In this document: positions 1 to 9,591 of the stretch, piece after piece
Position numbering within the stretch: position 1 is the first letter of the stretch
How the letters are laid out: every line of letters begins with the position of its first letter
DNA from: Pseudomonas sp. MM213
Lineage (GTDB): Bacteria; Pseudomonadota; Gammaproteobacteria; Pseudomonadales; Pseudomonadaceae
Direction of reading: 5' to 3'
DNA: 64,000 nucleotides
Assembly: GCF_020423045.1 (NCBI RefSeq)
Contig: NZ_CP081943.1
Coordinates: 5,270,001 to 5,334,000, forward strand
Translations under genes and position numbers: made by a program
Notes under the pieces: model-generated
What the model saw: only the letters and a program-made list of their open reading frames with translations
Database searches by the model: none
What the model was told of the DNA's origin: nothing

Positions 1-581
1 ACGAAGACATGATGAACCTGGCCCTGTGGCTCAAGGGCAACGGCTTCCGTGCCGACCAGGTGCAGGCGTTCTACCCGTCGCCGATGGCCACCGCCACCGC
101 GATGTACCACTCGGGCAAGAACCCGCTGCGCAAGGTCACTTACAAGAGCGACGCCGTGACCATCGTCAAGAGCGAAGAGCAGCGTCGTCTGCACAAGGCG
201 TTCTTGCGTTACCACGACCCGAAAGGCTGGCCGATGCTACGTGAAGCGCTGACCCGCATGGGCCGCGCCGACCTGATCGGGCCGGGCAAGAACCAATTGA
301 TCCCGCTGCATCAGCCAGCGAGCGACAGCTACCAGAGCGCCCGTCGCAAGAACTCGACGCCGGCCGGCAGTCACAAGGTCGCGGGTGAGAAGACCACCAA
401 GATCCTGACCCAGCACACCGGTCTGCCACCACGTGCCAGCGATGGCGGTAACCCGTGGGACAAGCGTGAACAGGCCAAGGCAGCGGCATTCGCCCGCAAC
501 CAGCAGGCGGCCAAGGAGCGCAAGGATGCCGCCAAAGGCAAAGGGCCGAAGCCTGCGCGCAAGCCGGTTGTGCCGCGCTAA
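1..581 (+). CDS. ygiQ: YgiQ family radical SAM protein, C-terminal part (5' truncated)
   Basis: Only the last ~193 codons are in the window; the frame is open from base 3, so the start and the radical-SAM CxxxCxxC core lie upstream. The fragment matches the C-terminus of the UPF0313/YgiQ family: a QAFYPSPMATATAMYHSGKN-type segment, then KVTYKSDAV, a HKAFLRYHDP segment, and a long basic, low-complexity tail rich in K, R, A and P that is typical of Pseudomonas members. The biochemical role of YgiQ proteins is not established. A strong intrinsic terminator follows, so the gene ends its transcription unit. Confidence 0.88.
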   Translation, partial: EDMMNLALWLKGNGFRADQVQAFYPSPMATATAMYHSGKNPLRKVTYKSDAVTIVKSEEQRRLHKAFLRYHDPKGWPMLREALTRMGRADLIGPGKNQLIPLHQPASDSYQSARRKNSTPAGSHKVAGEKTTKILTQHTGLPPRASDGGNPWDKREQAKAAAFARNQQAAKERKDAAKGKGPKPARKPVVPR

Positions 582-601
582 ACCGCACTTGAGCTGAACA
601 G

Positions 602-628
602 AACGCCAACCTTCGGGTTGGCGTTTTT
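602..628 (+). terminator. Rho-independent terminator of ygiQ
   Basis: A perfect 10-bp stem (602-611 with 616-625), a TTCG tetraloop and a T run. It lies about 20 bases after the ygiQ stop codon. Confidence 0.9.
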
Positions 629-672
629 GTGTGCGGCAACCAAGCGGGCGTTTTCAGAGTCAGATAATGGGT

Positions 673-790
673 TGTAGCGACTGGCCTCATCGCGAGCAGG
701 CTCGCTCCCACAGGTTTTTCTTTGGATGCAGAATTTGTGAACGACAGAGATCATTGTGGGAGCGAGCCTGCTCGCGATGAGGCCACTACA
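673..790. repeat. REP inverted pair (GCGAGCCTGCTCGCGATGA subtype)
   Basis: Two head-to-head REP palindromes of the 'tgtgggagcgagcctgctcgcgatga' kind, about 40 bases apart. Complementarity extends outward, with gtagcgactggcctcat facing atgaggccactacagc. Confidence 0.9.
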
Positions 791-978
791 GCCGCAGCCA
801 ATTCCAGCTGACAGCCCACTGGTCGCCACATTTGCGTGCAACGCCCCCAAACCAATTTCCTGCATCGCCCGATTTTGGTGCTGTACTGCCTCAAGCAACC
901 GGAGAAAGCGCCAGCGCCACTGGATGGCATAAGTCTTGCGCGCTTTCGATAACGCTTAAGGCTCGCAGGAGGCACGCC

Positions 979-3900
979 GTGTCGATTCATGTCGCATTGC
1001 ACCACGTCACGCATTACCGCTACGACCGCGCTGTCGAGCTCGGTCCGCAGATTGTTCGCCTGCGCCCGGCCGCCCACAGCCGTACGCGGATACTGTCGTA
1101 TGCGCTGAAAGTCTCGCCCGAGCAGCACTTCATTAACTGGCAGCAGGACCCCCAAGGTAATTATCTGGCGCGTCTGGTGTTCCCGGAGAAAACCGGGGAA
1201 CTGCGGATCGAGGTCGATCTGCTGGCGGAAATGGCGGTGTTCAATCCGTTCGACTTCTTCCTAGAACCCTACGCGGAAAAAATCCCGTTTGCCTACGCCG
1301 CGGACGAGCGCAAGGAACTGGCGCCGTACCTGGAAACCCTGCCGCTGACGCCGAAATTCAAGGCCTATTTGGACGGCATCGACCGCACGCCGCTGCCCAG
1401 CGTCGATTTCCTCGTCGCGCTCAATCAGCGCCTGAGCGAGGACATCGGTTACCTGATCCGCATGGAGCCAGGCGTGCAGACGCCCGAACACACCCTCGAA
1501 CATGCCTCCGGTTCCTGCCGCGACTCGGCGTGGCTGCTGGTGCAGCTGCTGCGTAACCTGGGTCTGGCGGCGCGTTTTGTCTCCGGTTATCTGATTCAAC
1601 TGACCGCCGACGTCAAAAGCCTCGACGGTCCGTCGGGCACCGACGTGGATTTCACCGATTTGCACGCCTGGTGCGAGGTCTATTTGCCTGGTGCCGGCTG
1701 GATCGGCCTGGACGCGACCTCAGGCCTGTTTGCCGGTGAAGGACATATTCCGTTGGCGTGTAGTCCCGATCCGGGCTCTGCGGCACCGATCAGTGGCCTG
1801 GTGGAACCGTGCGAGTGCGAATTCACCCACGAAATGTCCGTTGAGCGGATTTGGGAGGCGCCGCGCGTCACCAAGCCCTACACCGAAGATCAATGGCTGG
1901 CGATCCAGGCGCTGGGCCGGCAGATTGATGCCGACCTGCTGGAAGGCGACGTACGCCTGACCATGGGCGGCGAGCCGACCTTCGTCTCCATCGACGATCC
2001 GGACGGCGCCGAGTGGAACACTGCCGCGCTGGGGCCAGACAAGCGGCGTTTGTCCGCCGAGCTGTTCCAGCGAATGCGCAAACATTACGCACCCAAAGGG
2101 CTGGTGCATTTCGGTCAAGGCAAGTGGTACCCCGGCGAGCAACTGCCGCGCTGGTCGCTGAATTGCTACTGGCGCCGCGATGGCGTGTCGATCTGGCACA
2201 ACAGCGCGCTGATTGCCGATGAGCAGGAAGACTACGGCGCCGATGGCGAACTGGCCGGGCGTTTTCTGGCGAGTGTCGCCGAACGCCTGAAAATTCCGAC
2301 ACGCTTTGTGTTCCCGGCCTACGAAGACAATTTCTATTACCTCTGGCGCGAAGGCACTTTGCCGCAGAACGTCAGCGCCGAAGATTCGCGTCTGGAAGAA
2401 CCCTTGGAGCGTGCGCGACTGCGCAAAGTCTTCAGTCAGGGGCTGGATAAAGTGATCGGCCAAGTGTTGCCACTGGCGCGCACGGCCAAGGGCGATCAGT
2501 GGCAAAGCGGCCGCTGGTACCTGCGCGACGAGCACTGCCGGTTGGTGCCGGGCGATTCGCCACTGGGTTATCGCTTGCCGCTGGGCTCGCAGCCGTGGGT
2601 GAAAGCCGCCGAGTATCCGTTCATCTACCCCAACGATCCCAATCAGGAATTCCCGACGCTCCCGGATACTCAGCAGTTGAGCCGCCCCGCCGCCGCGGCC
2701 GAAGCGGTCGAGCGTGATCTGGAAATCGACGAATCCGCCGATTGGCTGACGCGCACCGCGTTCTGCGCCGAGGCGCGGGAGGGGCGGTTGTACTTGTTCA
2801 TGCCGCCGCTGGAGCGGGTCGAGGATTATCTGGAGCTGGTCACTGCAATCGAGGCCACGGCTGAGGAACTGCATTGTCCGGTGCTGCTGGAAGGCTATGA
2901 GCCGCCAAGCGATCCGCGCCTGAGCAACTTCCGCATCACCCCGGACCCAGGCGTGATCGAGGTCAACGTGCAGCCGTCCGCCACCTGGGATGAGCTGGTC
3001 GAGCGCACCGAATTTCTCTACGAAGAGGCGCGCCAGACGCGGCTGACCACTGAAAAATTCATGATCGACGGCCGACACACCGGCACCGGCGGCGGTAACC
3101 ATTTCGTACTGGGCGGTGCGACACCGGCCGACTCACCGTTTCTGCGCCGTCCCGATCTGCTGCGCAGCCTGATCAGTTACTGGCATAACCACCCGTCGTT
3201 GTCCTACCTGTTTTCCGGATTGTTCATCGGCCCGACGTCCCAGGCACCGCGCGTCGATGAAGCGCGCAACGATGCGTTGTACGAGCTGGAAATCGCCTTC
3301 GCCCAGATGCCTCAACCCGGCGAAGAATGCGCGCCGTGGCTGGTCGACCGGCTGCTGCGTAACCTGTTGATTGACGTGACGGGTAACACTCATCGCGCCG
3401 AATTCTGCATCGACAAGCTTTATTCGCCCGATGGCGCAACGGGGCGCCTTGGCTTGCTGGAGTTGCGCGCTTTTGAAATGCCGCCTCACGCTCGCATGAG
3501 CCTGGCTCAGCAGTTGTTGCTGCGCGCACTGGTCGCGCGATTCTGGCGCGAGCCTTATGCGCCGCCGAAACTGGCGCGCTGGGGCACGGAATTGCATGAC
3601 CGGTTCCTGTTGCCACACTTTATCGAGCAGGATTTCGCTGATGTGATCGTCGACCTCAATGCCGCGGGTTATCCGGTGCGGGCCGAGTGGTTTGCCGCGC
3701 ATCTGGAGTTTCGCTTTCCCAAGGTCGGCGATTACGCCGTCAGCGGCATCGAACTGGAAGTGCGTCAGGCGCTGGAGCCTTGGCATGTACTGGGCGAGGA
3801 GGGCGCGGTCGGCGGCACGGTGCGCTACGTGGATTCATCCCTGGAGCGCTTGCAGGTGAAACTCACCGGCCTGGCACCGCAGCGCTATTTGCTGACCTGC

Positions 3901-4253
3901 AACGGCGTTCCGGTGCCTTTGCAACCGACCGGTCGGGTTGGCGAGTTCGTCGCAGGCGTGCGCTTTCGTGCCTGGCAGCCGGCCAACTGTCTGCAACCGA
4001 CGATCCCGGTCCATGCGCCGCTGGTGTTCGACCTGCTCGACACCTGGATGCAGCGTTCGCTGGGGGGTGTCAGTACCACGTCGCCCATCCGGGCGGGCGC
4101 AACTATGACAGCTTGCCGGTGAACGCCAATGAAGCCGAGAGTCGGAGGATGGCGCGTTTCTTCCGCATCGGACACAGCCCGGGGAAACTTCCTATACCAA
4201 TTCTGGAAATAAACGACGAGCTGCCGATGACTCTCGATTTGCGACGTTTCTAA
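979..4253 (+). CDS. Transglutaminase-like DUF2126 protein, frameshifted near its 3' end
   Basis: Large transglutaminase-superfamily protein of about 1,090 residues. Start: GTG at 979, chosen because AGGAGG sits just upstream and the protein then begins with the family-typical [17 protein letters not shown]-terminal bacterial transglutaminase domain with a visible triad: Cys180 in [10 protein letters not shown], His229 in DLHAWCEV, Asp245 in IGLDATSG. The long C-terminal half is DUF2126 ([14 protein letters not shown] near residue 325, then [12 protein letters not shown]). The frame read from the start stops at 4122 after an odd tail, but the next frame continues the conserved end ([20 protein letters not shown] ... 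[11 protein letters not shown]) to TAA at 4251-4253. The switch lies in the six-G run at 4062-4067; one more G would restore the frame. First gene of a three-gene operon with the two genes downstream. Function unknown; predicted peptidase- or peptide-ligase-like. Confidence 0.85.
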
Positions 4254-4341
4254 ACCGTACGCGACGCTCGGATTTTTCGTATATCCGGGCGTCATGAGCG
4301 TGCGTTAGTCTGACCGTTCCTTGCTGTCTGCCGAGCTTTCC

Positions 4342-6828
4342 ATGCCTGACCTGCTTGACCGCTACCCGCTGACGGCGGGCACTTATCACGAACTGCTCGA
4401 CGACAGTGGCGCCGTACGCCCGCACTGGCGTCGGCTGTTCGACCAGTTGCAACGCAGTACGCCCGCGCAGCTGGTGCAGCGTCAGGCACTGCTGACCCGG
4501 CAGATCCAGGAAAACGGCGTGACCTACAACGTCTATGCCGATCCCAAGGGCGCGGACCGGCCGTGGGAGCTGGACTTGCTGCCGCACGTGATCGCTGCGG
4601 ATGAATGGGAGCACTTGTCGGCCGGGATCGCCCAGCGGGCTCGACTGTTGAATGCTGTGCTGGCGGACTTGTACGGCCCGCAACGGTTGATCGCTGAAGG
4701 CTTGTTGCCGGCTGAGCTGGTATTCGGCCACAACAACTTCCTCTGGCCCTGTCAGGGCATCACGCCGCCCGATGGGGCCTTTCTGCATCTGTATGCCGTG
4801 GATCTGGCGCGCACGCCCGACGGTCGCTGGTGGGTGACCGCGGATCGGACCCAGGCACCGTCCGGCGCCGGTTACGCCCTGGAAAACCGCACGATCGTGT
4901 CCCGGGCCTTTCCCGAGTTGTACCGTGATTTGAAGGTGCAGCATCTGGCCGGGTTCTTCCGCACGCTTCAGGAAACCCTGGCCCGTCAGGCGCCAAGCGA
5001 CGATGAAGTGCCGTTGGTGGTGCTGCTGACACCGGGGCGTTTCAACGAAAGCTATTTCGAGCACCTGTACCTGGCGCGGCAACTCGGTTATCCGTTGGTG
5101 GAGGGCGGCGACCTCACGGTGCGCGATGCCACGGTTTACCTGAAAACCTTGAGCGGCCTGCGCAGGGTCCACGCGATCATGCGTCGGCTCGACGACGACT
5201 TCTGTGATCCGCTGGAGCTGCGCACCGACTCGGCGCTCGGTGTGCCGGGCCTGCTCGAAGCCGTGCGACAAGGACGGGTGCTGGTGGCCAACGCGCTCGG
5301 CAGCGGCGTGCTGGAATCGCCGGGATTGCTGGGCTTCCTGCCGAAGATCAATCAATTCCTGTTCGGCGAAGAGTTGATCCTGCCCTCTATCGCCACGTGG
5401 TGGTGCGGCGAAGCGCCGGTGCTGGCCCAGGCGCTGGAAAAACTGCCGGAATTGCTGATCAAACCAGCGTTCCCCTCACAGAGCTTCGCGCCGGTGTTTG
5501 GCCGCGATTTGAGCGAAAAACAGCGCCAGGCGCTTTCCGAGCGCATGCAGGCACGACCTTATGCCTATGTGGCGCAAGAACTTGCGCAATTGTCCCAGGC
5601 GCCGATCTGGCAGGCCGAGGGCGGTCAGTTGCAACCTCGGGCCATCGGCATGCGCGTGTACGCAGTGGCGAGTCGTGACGGGTATCGGGTTCTGCCCGGC
5701 GGTCTGACCCGGGTGGCCGCCGAGGCCGACGCTGAAGTGGTGTCGATGCAACGTGGCGGCGCGAGCAAGGACACCTGGGTGCTGGGGGACCGGCCACCCA
5801 GCGGCGAACAATGGAAAGCCCAGCGCAACATTGGCGTGCACGACCTGGTGCGACGCGATCCGTATTTGCCGTCGCGGGTGGTGGAAAACCTGTTCTGGTT
5901 CGGCCGTTACTGCGAGCGCTGCGATGACAGTGCTCGGTTGCTGCGGATCATGCTGGCGCGCTACGTCGATGGCGATGACCCGCAAGCGCTGGAGGCCGCG
6001 GTCGATCTGGGTGAGCGGCTAATGTTGCTGCCCGAAGAAGGCGAGCTGCCTGAGCGGTTGTTGGCGGCGCTGCTCGGTGACGACTGGCCGTTCAGCCTGC
6101 GTTCCAACCTGCAACGCTTGCAGTGGGCGGCGTCGCAAGTGCGCGGAAAGCTCTCGCGGGAAAACTGGCAGGCGCTGGTGGAGTTGCAGCGTGAGGCCGT
6201 CGAACTGGAAACCGAAGAACCGGATTTCGGCGAGTTGCTGGATTTTCTCAACCGTCTGGTGATGTCGCTGGCGGCACTGTCGGGTTTTGCACTGGACGAC
6301 ATGACCCGGGACGAAGGCTGGCGCTTCCTGATGATCGGTCGACGGATCGAGCGCCTGCAATTTCTCAGCGGCAGCCTCGCGGCGTTTCTGCGCGGTAGCG
6401 GCGCCTTTGATCAGGCCGGGCTGGAGTGGCTGCTGGAGCTGGGTAACAGCAGCATCACCTACCGCTCGCGGTATCTGGCGGTGGCGCAATTGATTCCGGT
6501 GCTGGACCTGTTGCTGCTCGACGAACAAAACCCGCACGCGGTGCTGTTCCAGTTGAAGCTGGTGACCCGCACCCTCAAACGTTTGAACGATGATTTTGCT
6601 GTGCCGCGCGAAGCTGGTCTGCCGTTTCTGGTGGAGCGTCTGGCGCGCTTTGATCTGGGGTGTCTGGAGAATTCGCTGTTCGGTGAAGCCAGCGTACGCG
6701 CCGCCATCAATGGCCTGGCCGACCTGCTGCAAGAGATCGCCGATGCGAGCGGGCAGGTGTCGGATCGTTTGGCATTGCGCCATTTCGCCCACGTCGATGA
6801 TGTCAGCCAACGCACGGTGTCCGTCTGA
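4342..6828 (+). CDS. Circularly permuted ATP-grasp / Alpha-E domain protein
   Basis: 828-residue cytosolic protein. The N-terminal ~480 residues match the circularly permuted ATP-grasp family (formerly DUF404/DUF407): opens MPDLLDRYPLTAGTYHELL, with RFNESYFEHLYLARQLGYPL and VEGGDLTVRD downstream. The C-terminal part from about residue 505 (YLPSRVVENLFWFGRYCERC) is the helical Alpha-E domain (DUF403). ATP-grasp proteins of this class are predicted to form amide bonds. ATG 4342 was preferred over the in-frame TTG at 4321 because family members begin MPDLL; no strong ribosome binding site supports either. The stop overlaps the next start by one base (TGATG), indicating translational coupling. 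Genes of this type regularly sit beside transglutaminase and DUF2126 genes. No experimental function is known to me. Confidence 0.85.
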   Translation: MPDLLDRYPLTAGTYHELLDDSGAVRPHWRRLFDQLQRSTPAQLVQRQALLTRQIQENGVTYNVYADPKGADRPWELDLLPHVIAADEWEHLSAGIAQRARLLNAVLADLYGPQRLIAEGLLPAELVFGHNNFLWPCQGITPPDGAFLHLYAVDLARTPDGRWWVTADRTQAPSGAGYALENRTIVSRAFPELYRDLKVQHLAGFFRTLQETLARQAPSDDEVPLVVLLTPGRFNESYFEHLYLARQLGYPLVEGGDLTVRDATVYLKTLSGLRRVHAIMRRLDDDFCDPLELRTDSALGVPGLLEAVRQGRVLVANALGSGVLESPGLLGFLPKINQFLFGEELILPSIATWWCGEAPVLAQALEKLPELLIKPAFPSQSFAPVFGRDLSEKQRQALSERMQARPYAYVAQELAQLSQAPIWQAEGGQLQPRAIGMRVYAVASRDGYRVLPGGLTRVAAEADAEVVSMQRGGASKDTWVLGDRPPSGEQWKAQRNIGVHDLVRRDPYLPSRVVENLFWFGRYCERCDDSARLLRIMLARYVDGDDPQALEAAVDLGERLMLLPEEGELPERLLAALLGDDWPFSLRSNLQRLQWAASQVRGKLSRENWQALVELQREAVELETEEPDFGELLDFLNRLVMSLAALSGFALDDMTRDEGWRFLMIGRRIERLQFLSGSLAAFLRGSGAFDQAGLEWLLELGNSSITYRSRYLAVAQLIPVLDLLLLDEQNPHAVLFQLKLVTRTLKRLNDDFAVPREAGLPFLVERLARFDLGCLENSLFGEASVRAAINGLADLLQEIADASGQVSDRLALRHFAHVDDVSQRTVSV

Positions 6829-7718
6829 TGAGCGCCCATTACCAGATTTTCCATGACACCCATTATCACTACGACAGCCCGGTGTCCCTCGCTCAGCAGT
6901 TGGCGCATCTGTGGCCGCGCTCGTGCGCCTGGCAGCGTTGCACTGCGCAACAATTGCAGATCAGCCCCGACCCGACGGCGCGCCGCGACGAACTGGATGT
7001 GTTCGGCAACCCGCTGACCCGGCTGGCGTTTGAGCGACCTCACGATGAGTTACTGGTCAACGCCAGTCTTACCGTCGAAGTGCTGGCCCGGCCAACGCTG
7101 GACTTCAATCAATCGCCGGCCTGGGAAGAAACCCGCAACGCACTGACCTACAGCAGCCAGCCGCTTTCGTCTGACGTGCTCGAAGCGTGTCGTTACCGGT
7201 TTGAATCGCCCTATGTGCATTTGAAGCGCAACTTCGTCGAGTTCTCGGAAAGTTGTTTTCCGGCGGGCCGGCCGCTGTTGCTCGGTGTCCAGGTGTTGAT
7301 GGAAAAAATCTTCAGCGAATTCACCTTCGACGCCGAAGCCACTCAAGTGGCAACGCCTCTGGTGGAAGTGCTGGAGCGCCGTCGCGGGGTGTGCCAGGAC
7401 TTCGCTCACCTGATGCTCGCGTGCGTGCGGTCCCGTGGGTTGGCGGCGCGTTACATCAGCGGCTACCTGCTGACTCAGCCGCCACCGGGCCAGCCACGGC
7501 TGATCGGTGCCGATGCTTCACACGCCTGGGTTTCAGTGTTTTGCCCGGTGTTGGGTTGGGTGGATTTCGATCCGACCAACAATGTGCAACCGGCACTCGA
7601 ACACATCACCCTGGCCTGGGGCCGGGATTTCTCCGATGTATCGCCGTTGCGTGGGGTGATTCTGGGGGGCGGAAATCACGATCCGGAAGTCCGGGTCACC
7701 GTGATGCCACTGGAGTAA
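6828..7718 (+). CDS. Transglutaminase family protein
   Basis: 296 residues, no signal peptide. N-terminal bacterial transglutaminase beta domain (starts MSAHYQIFHDTHYHYDSPVS), then a papain-like core with Cys189 in RRGVCQDFAHLML, His232 in DASHAWVSVF and Asp248 in VDFDPTNN, so the catalytic triad is intact. It overlaps the stop of the ATP-grasp/Alpha-E gene by one base and closes the three-gene operon. This is a second, smaller transglutaminase beside the DUF2126 one, so the operon encodes two cysteine-type enzymes and one predicted ligase. In such systems these enzymes are thought to cleave or transfer isopeptide-type bonds. The substrate is unknown. A REP pair follows. Confidence 0.88.
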   Translation: MSAHYQIFHDTHYHYDSPVSLAQQLAHLWPRSCAWQRCTAQQLQISPDPTARRDELDVFGNPLTRLAFERPHDELLVNASLTVEVLARPTLDFNQSPAWEETRNALTYSSQPLSSDVLEACRYRFESPYVHLKRNFVEFSESCFPAGRPLLLGVQVLMEKIFSEFTFDAEATQVATPLVEVLERRRGVCQDFAHLMLACVRSRGLAARYISGYLLTQPPPGQPRLIGADASHAWVSVFCPVLGWVDFDPTNNVQPALEHITLAWGRDFSDVSPLRGVILGGGNHDPEVRVTVMPLE

Positions 7719-7730
7719 CAAAGATCCACC

Positions 7731-7834
7731 CTGTAGGAGCGAGCCTGCTCGCGATGGACGTCAACGATGACGCGTCCTGTCTGGAAAAACGCGCTGTCTT
7801 CGATATCTTCGCGAGCAAGCTCGCTCCTACACGG
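7731..7834. repeat. REP inverted pair
   Basis: Palindromic units ctgtaggagcgagcctgctc (from 7731) and gcgagcaagctcgctcctac (to about 7830) face each other across about 45 bases. Confidence 0.9.
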
Positions 7835-7880
7835 GACACAGATCCGGTGGGCCTGATCAGATCATCGGGCCCTGAGGGTC

Positions 7881-8072
7881 TCAGGCGTCGGGCGCCTGAT
7901 CTTTCGGTGCTTCAACATCACTTTCTGCGGTCACTTCACCGTCTGCTTCCGGGTTCAGTGCGGCGGCGTCTTCTTCAGCTGAAGCTTTCTTGCGCTGAAG
8001 CTTTTCCTCTTTCTTCTGCTCCTTGGCCAAGTCTCTCTGACGTTTGGCGAAGGAATAATTAGGTTTAGCCAT
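7881..8072 (-). CDS. Small highly charged protein, hypothetical
   Basis: 63 residues starting MAKPNYSFAKRQRDLAKEQK, then lysine/glutamate-rich helix and an acidic, alanine-rich tail. Start at 8072 rather than an upstream in-frame codon, because this N-terminus is the form common in Pseudomonas and proteobacterial homologues (MAKPNYSFAKRQRELAKKKK-like). No signal peptide or membrane segment; probably cytosolic and partly disordered. Function unknown. It lies just downstream of, and in the same direction as, the LOG-family gene, 68 bases away, and could be cotranscribed with it. Confidence 0.75.
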   Translation of the reverse strand: MAKPNYSFAKRQRDLAKEQKKEEKLQRKKASAEEDAAALNPEADGEVTAESDVEAPKDQAPDA

Positions 8073-8140
8073 GGGCGATCCTCTGGGGTCGAAGGTGAGG
8101 TTGAGCGGCGCATATTCTGCCCTGTATCGGTGCCTAGCCG

Positions 8141-8728
8141 TTAGCTGGGTTTTTGCTCGGCCCATTTTGGCAGTACCGAGGGCTGCCAGGCGTCCAGTGC
8201 ATCGAGCAGGGTGTGCGGCGATTCGCTCACTTGCAGCATGTCACGGTGTGCTTCGCGAACGAAGCCTTCGCCGACGATATGATCAAGAAAACCGGTCAAC
8301 TTGCTGTAGAAACCGTTCACTTCCAGCAGTCCCAGCGGTTTGCCGTGGTAGCCGAGCTGGCCCCAGGTCCAGACTTCGAACAGTTCTTCCAGAGTGCCCA
8401 GGCCACCGGGCAGCGCGATAAAGGCGTCGCTGAGCTCGGCCATCCGCGCCTTGCGCGCATGCATGCCGTCGACCACTTCCAGGCGCGTGAGGCCGCTGTG
8501 ACCGATTTCCTTGTCTTTGAGGCTTTGCGGGATGATCCCGATCACTTCACCGCCGGCCGCCAGTGCGGCGTCGGCGACGATCCCCATCAGCCCGACGGCA
8601 CCGCCGCCATAGACCAGGGTCAGCTTGCGCTCGGCCAACGCTCGCCCGAGGGCGACAGCGGCTTCACGATAAGCCGGGTTGGTGCCGGTGCTGGCACCGC
8701 AAAATACACAAACGGACGCTAAAGACAT
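8141..8728 (-). CDS. LOG family protein (TIGR00730 Rossmann fold nucleotide phosphoribohydrolase)
   Basis: 195 residues, typical length for the family. The N-terminal [10 protein letters not shown], the glycine-rich [11 protein letters not shown] and the diagnostic [16 protein letters not shown] motif (residues ~108-123) identify a LOG-type nucleoside 5'-monophosphate phosphoribohydrolase, the fold once annotated as lysine decarboxylase. Characterised members release the base from cytokinin riboside monophosphates or, in bacteria, AMP-like nucleotides; the natural substrate here is not predictable. Cytosolic. It lies between azu (divergent) and the small charged protein gene. Confidence 0.9.
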   Translation of the reverse strand: MSLASVCVFCGASTGTNPAYREAAVALGRALAERKLTLVYGGGAVGLMGIVADAALAAGGEVIGIIPQSLKDKEIGHSGLTRLEVVDGMHARKARMAELSDAFIALPGGLGTLEELFEVWTWGQLGYHGKPLGLLEVNGFYSKLTGFLDHIVGEGFVREAHRDMLQVSESPHTLLDALDAWQPSVLPKWAEQKPS

Positions 8729-8787
8729 GCCTTACTCCATGGTCAGGATGGCCACAGAGTAAAGGCAGAGGCGCTATGCTCCAAGGT

Positions 8788-8877
8788 CTAAACTTCACGC
8801 CGGGACGTTTCACAGGTGCCACTGGCGCCACAGGCGTAAGCGGCGAGCAAACTGCACAACAGGCTATTGATGGACAT
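8788..8877 (-). CDS. Possible 29-residue small protein upstream of the LOG gene
   Basis: Short open frame ATG 8877 to TAG 8788, preceded by an ACGGAG ribosome-binding-like sequence at suitable spacing. The product has a hydrophobic N-terminal half (MSINSLLCSLLAAYACGASG) and a polar C-terminus with three cysteines. It lies in the gap between the LOG gene and azu. It is too short to judge by codon use, and nothing but the Shine-Dalgarno match and the hydrophobic start supports it. I offer it as a candidate only. Confidence 0.25.
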   Translation of the reverse strand: MSINSLLCSLLAAYACGASGTCETSRREV

Positions 8878-8985
8878 GACAGACGCTCCGTATAAGTGAT
8901 GACGACCTGATGATAGGGCCGCCCTAGACGTCTGGCTGGTAGATTGTTTCGATAGGTGTCATAGCCCGAAAGTTGTATACAATTT

Positions 8986-8999
8986 TTGATTCAGGTCAT
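8986..8999 (+). promoter_or_regulatory. ANR/FNR-type box upstream of azu
   Basis: TTGAT-TCAG-GTCAT, one dyad close to the FNR/ANR consensus TTGAT-N4-ATCAA, centred about 80 bases before the azurin start. ANR control of azu is known in P. aeruginosa; binding here is inferred from the sequence match. Confidence 0.6.
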
Positions 9000-9071
9000 A
9001 GGAACTTGCGAAGTTTTCAGGCAGTCTTCTGTCCATTCGCACTTTTGTTAACCCTGCCTTGGAGATTCACC

Positions 9072-9518
9072 ATGTTTGCCAAACTTGTTGCGGTATCCCT
9101 GCTGACACTGGCCAGCAGTCAATTGATGGCTGCCGAGTGCAAGACGACCATCGATTCCACCGACCAAATGGCCTTCAACACCAAGGCCATCGAAATCGAC
9201 AAAAGCTGCAAGACCTTCACCGTTGAACTGACCCACTCCGGCAACCTGCCGAAAAACGTCATGGGCCACAACTGGGTGCTGAGCAAAGAAGCGGACATGC
9301 AGCCGATCGCTACCGATGGCCTGTCTGCCGGCATCGACAAGAACTACCTGAAAGAAGGTGATGCGCGCATTATCGCTCACACCAAAATCATCGGCTCCAA
9401 GGAAACCGACTCGGTGACCTTCGATGTGTCCAAGCTTGATGCTGCCGAGAAATACGGCTTCTTCTGCTCGTTCCCGGGCCACATTTCGATGATGAAAGGC
9501 ACGGTTACGCTGAAATAA
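9072..9518 (+). CDS. azu: Azurin precursor (periplasmic blue copper protein)
   Basis: 148 residues, the usual azurin precursor length. Signal peptide 1-20 ends LMA before the mature [17 protein letters not shown]. All type-1 copper ligands are present: His66 (VMGHNWVL), Cys132 (FFCSFPGH), His137 and Met141, equal to His46, Cys112, His117 and Met121 of mature azurin. Azurin carries single electrons in the periplasm, classically linked to denitrification and stress, and can donate to cytochrome peroxidase or nitrite reductase. Start ATG 9072 has GGAG upstream. It is monocistronic, with an ANR-type box before it and a strong terminator after it. Confidence 0.97.
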   Translation: MFAKLVAVSLLTLASSQLMAAECKTTIDSTDQMAFNTKAIEIDKSCKTFTVELTHSGNLPKNVMGHNWVLSKEADMQPIATDGLSAGIDKNYLKEGDARIIAHTKIIGSKETDSVTFDVSKLDAAEKYGFFCSFPGHISMMKGTVTLK

Positions 9519-9535
9519 GCGAATCGCGGGCATAA

Positions 9536-9564
9536 AAAAAGCGTCCACTTGGGACGCTTTTTTT
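9536..9564. terminator. Bidirectional terminator after azu
   Basis: Stem GCGTCC/GGACGC (9541-9546 with 9552-9557), flanked by an A run on the left and a T7 run on the right, so it can work on both strands. Confidence 0.88.
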
Positions 9565-9591
9565 GTGCCCGGCGTTTGACCGAGTCATCGT

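Larger units (their letters stand above)
582..978. other. Intergenic region: terminator, REP pair, upstream region of the transglutaminase operon
   Basis: About 400 bases without a gene. It holds the ygiQ terminator (602-628) and a REP inverted pair (673-790). The rest, 791-978, should carry the promoter of the transglutaminase operon; I see no convincing -35/-10 or operator. The frame of the next gene stays open upstream to about 832, but its only good ribosome binding site is directly before 979. Confidence 0.6.
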
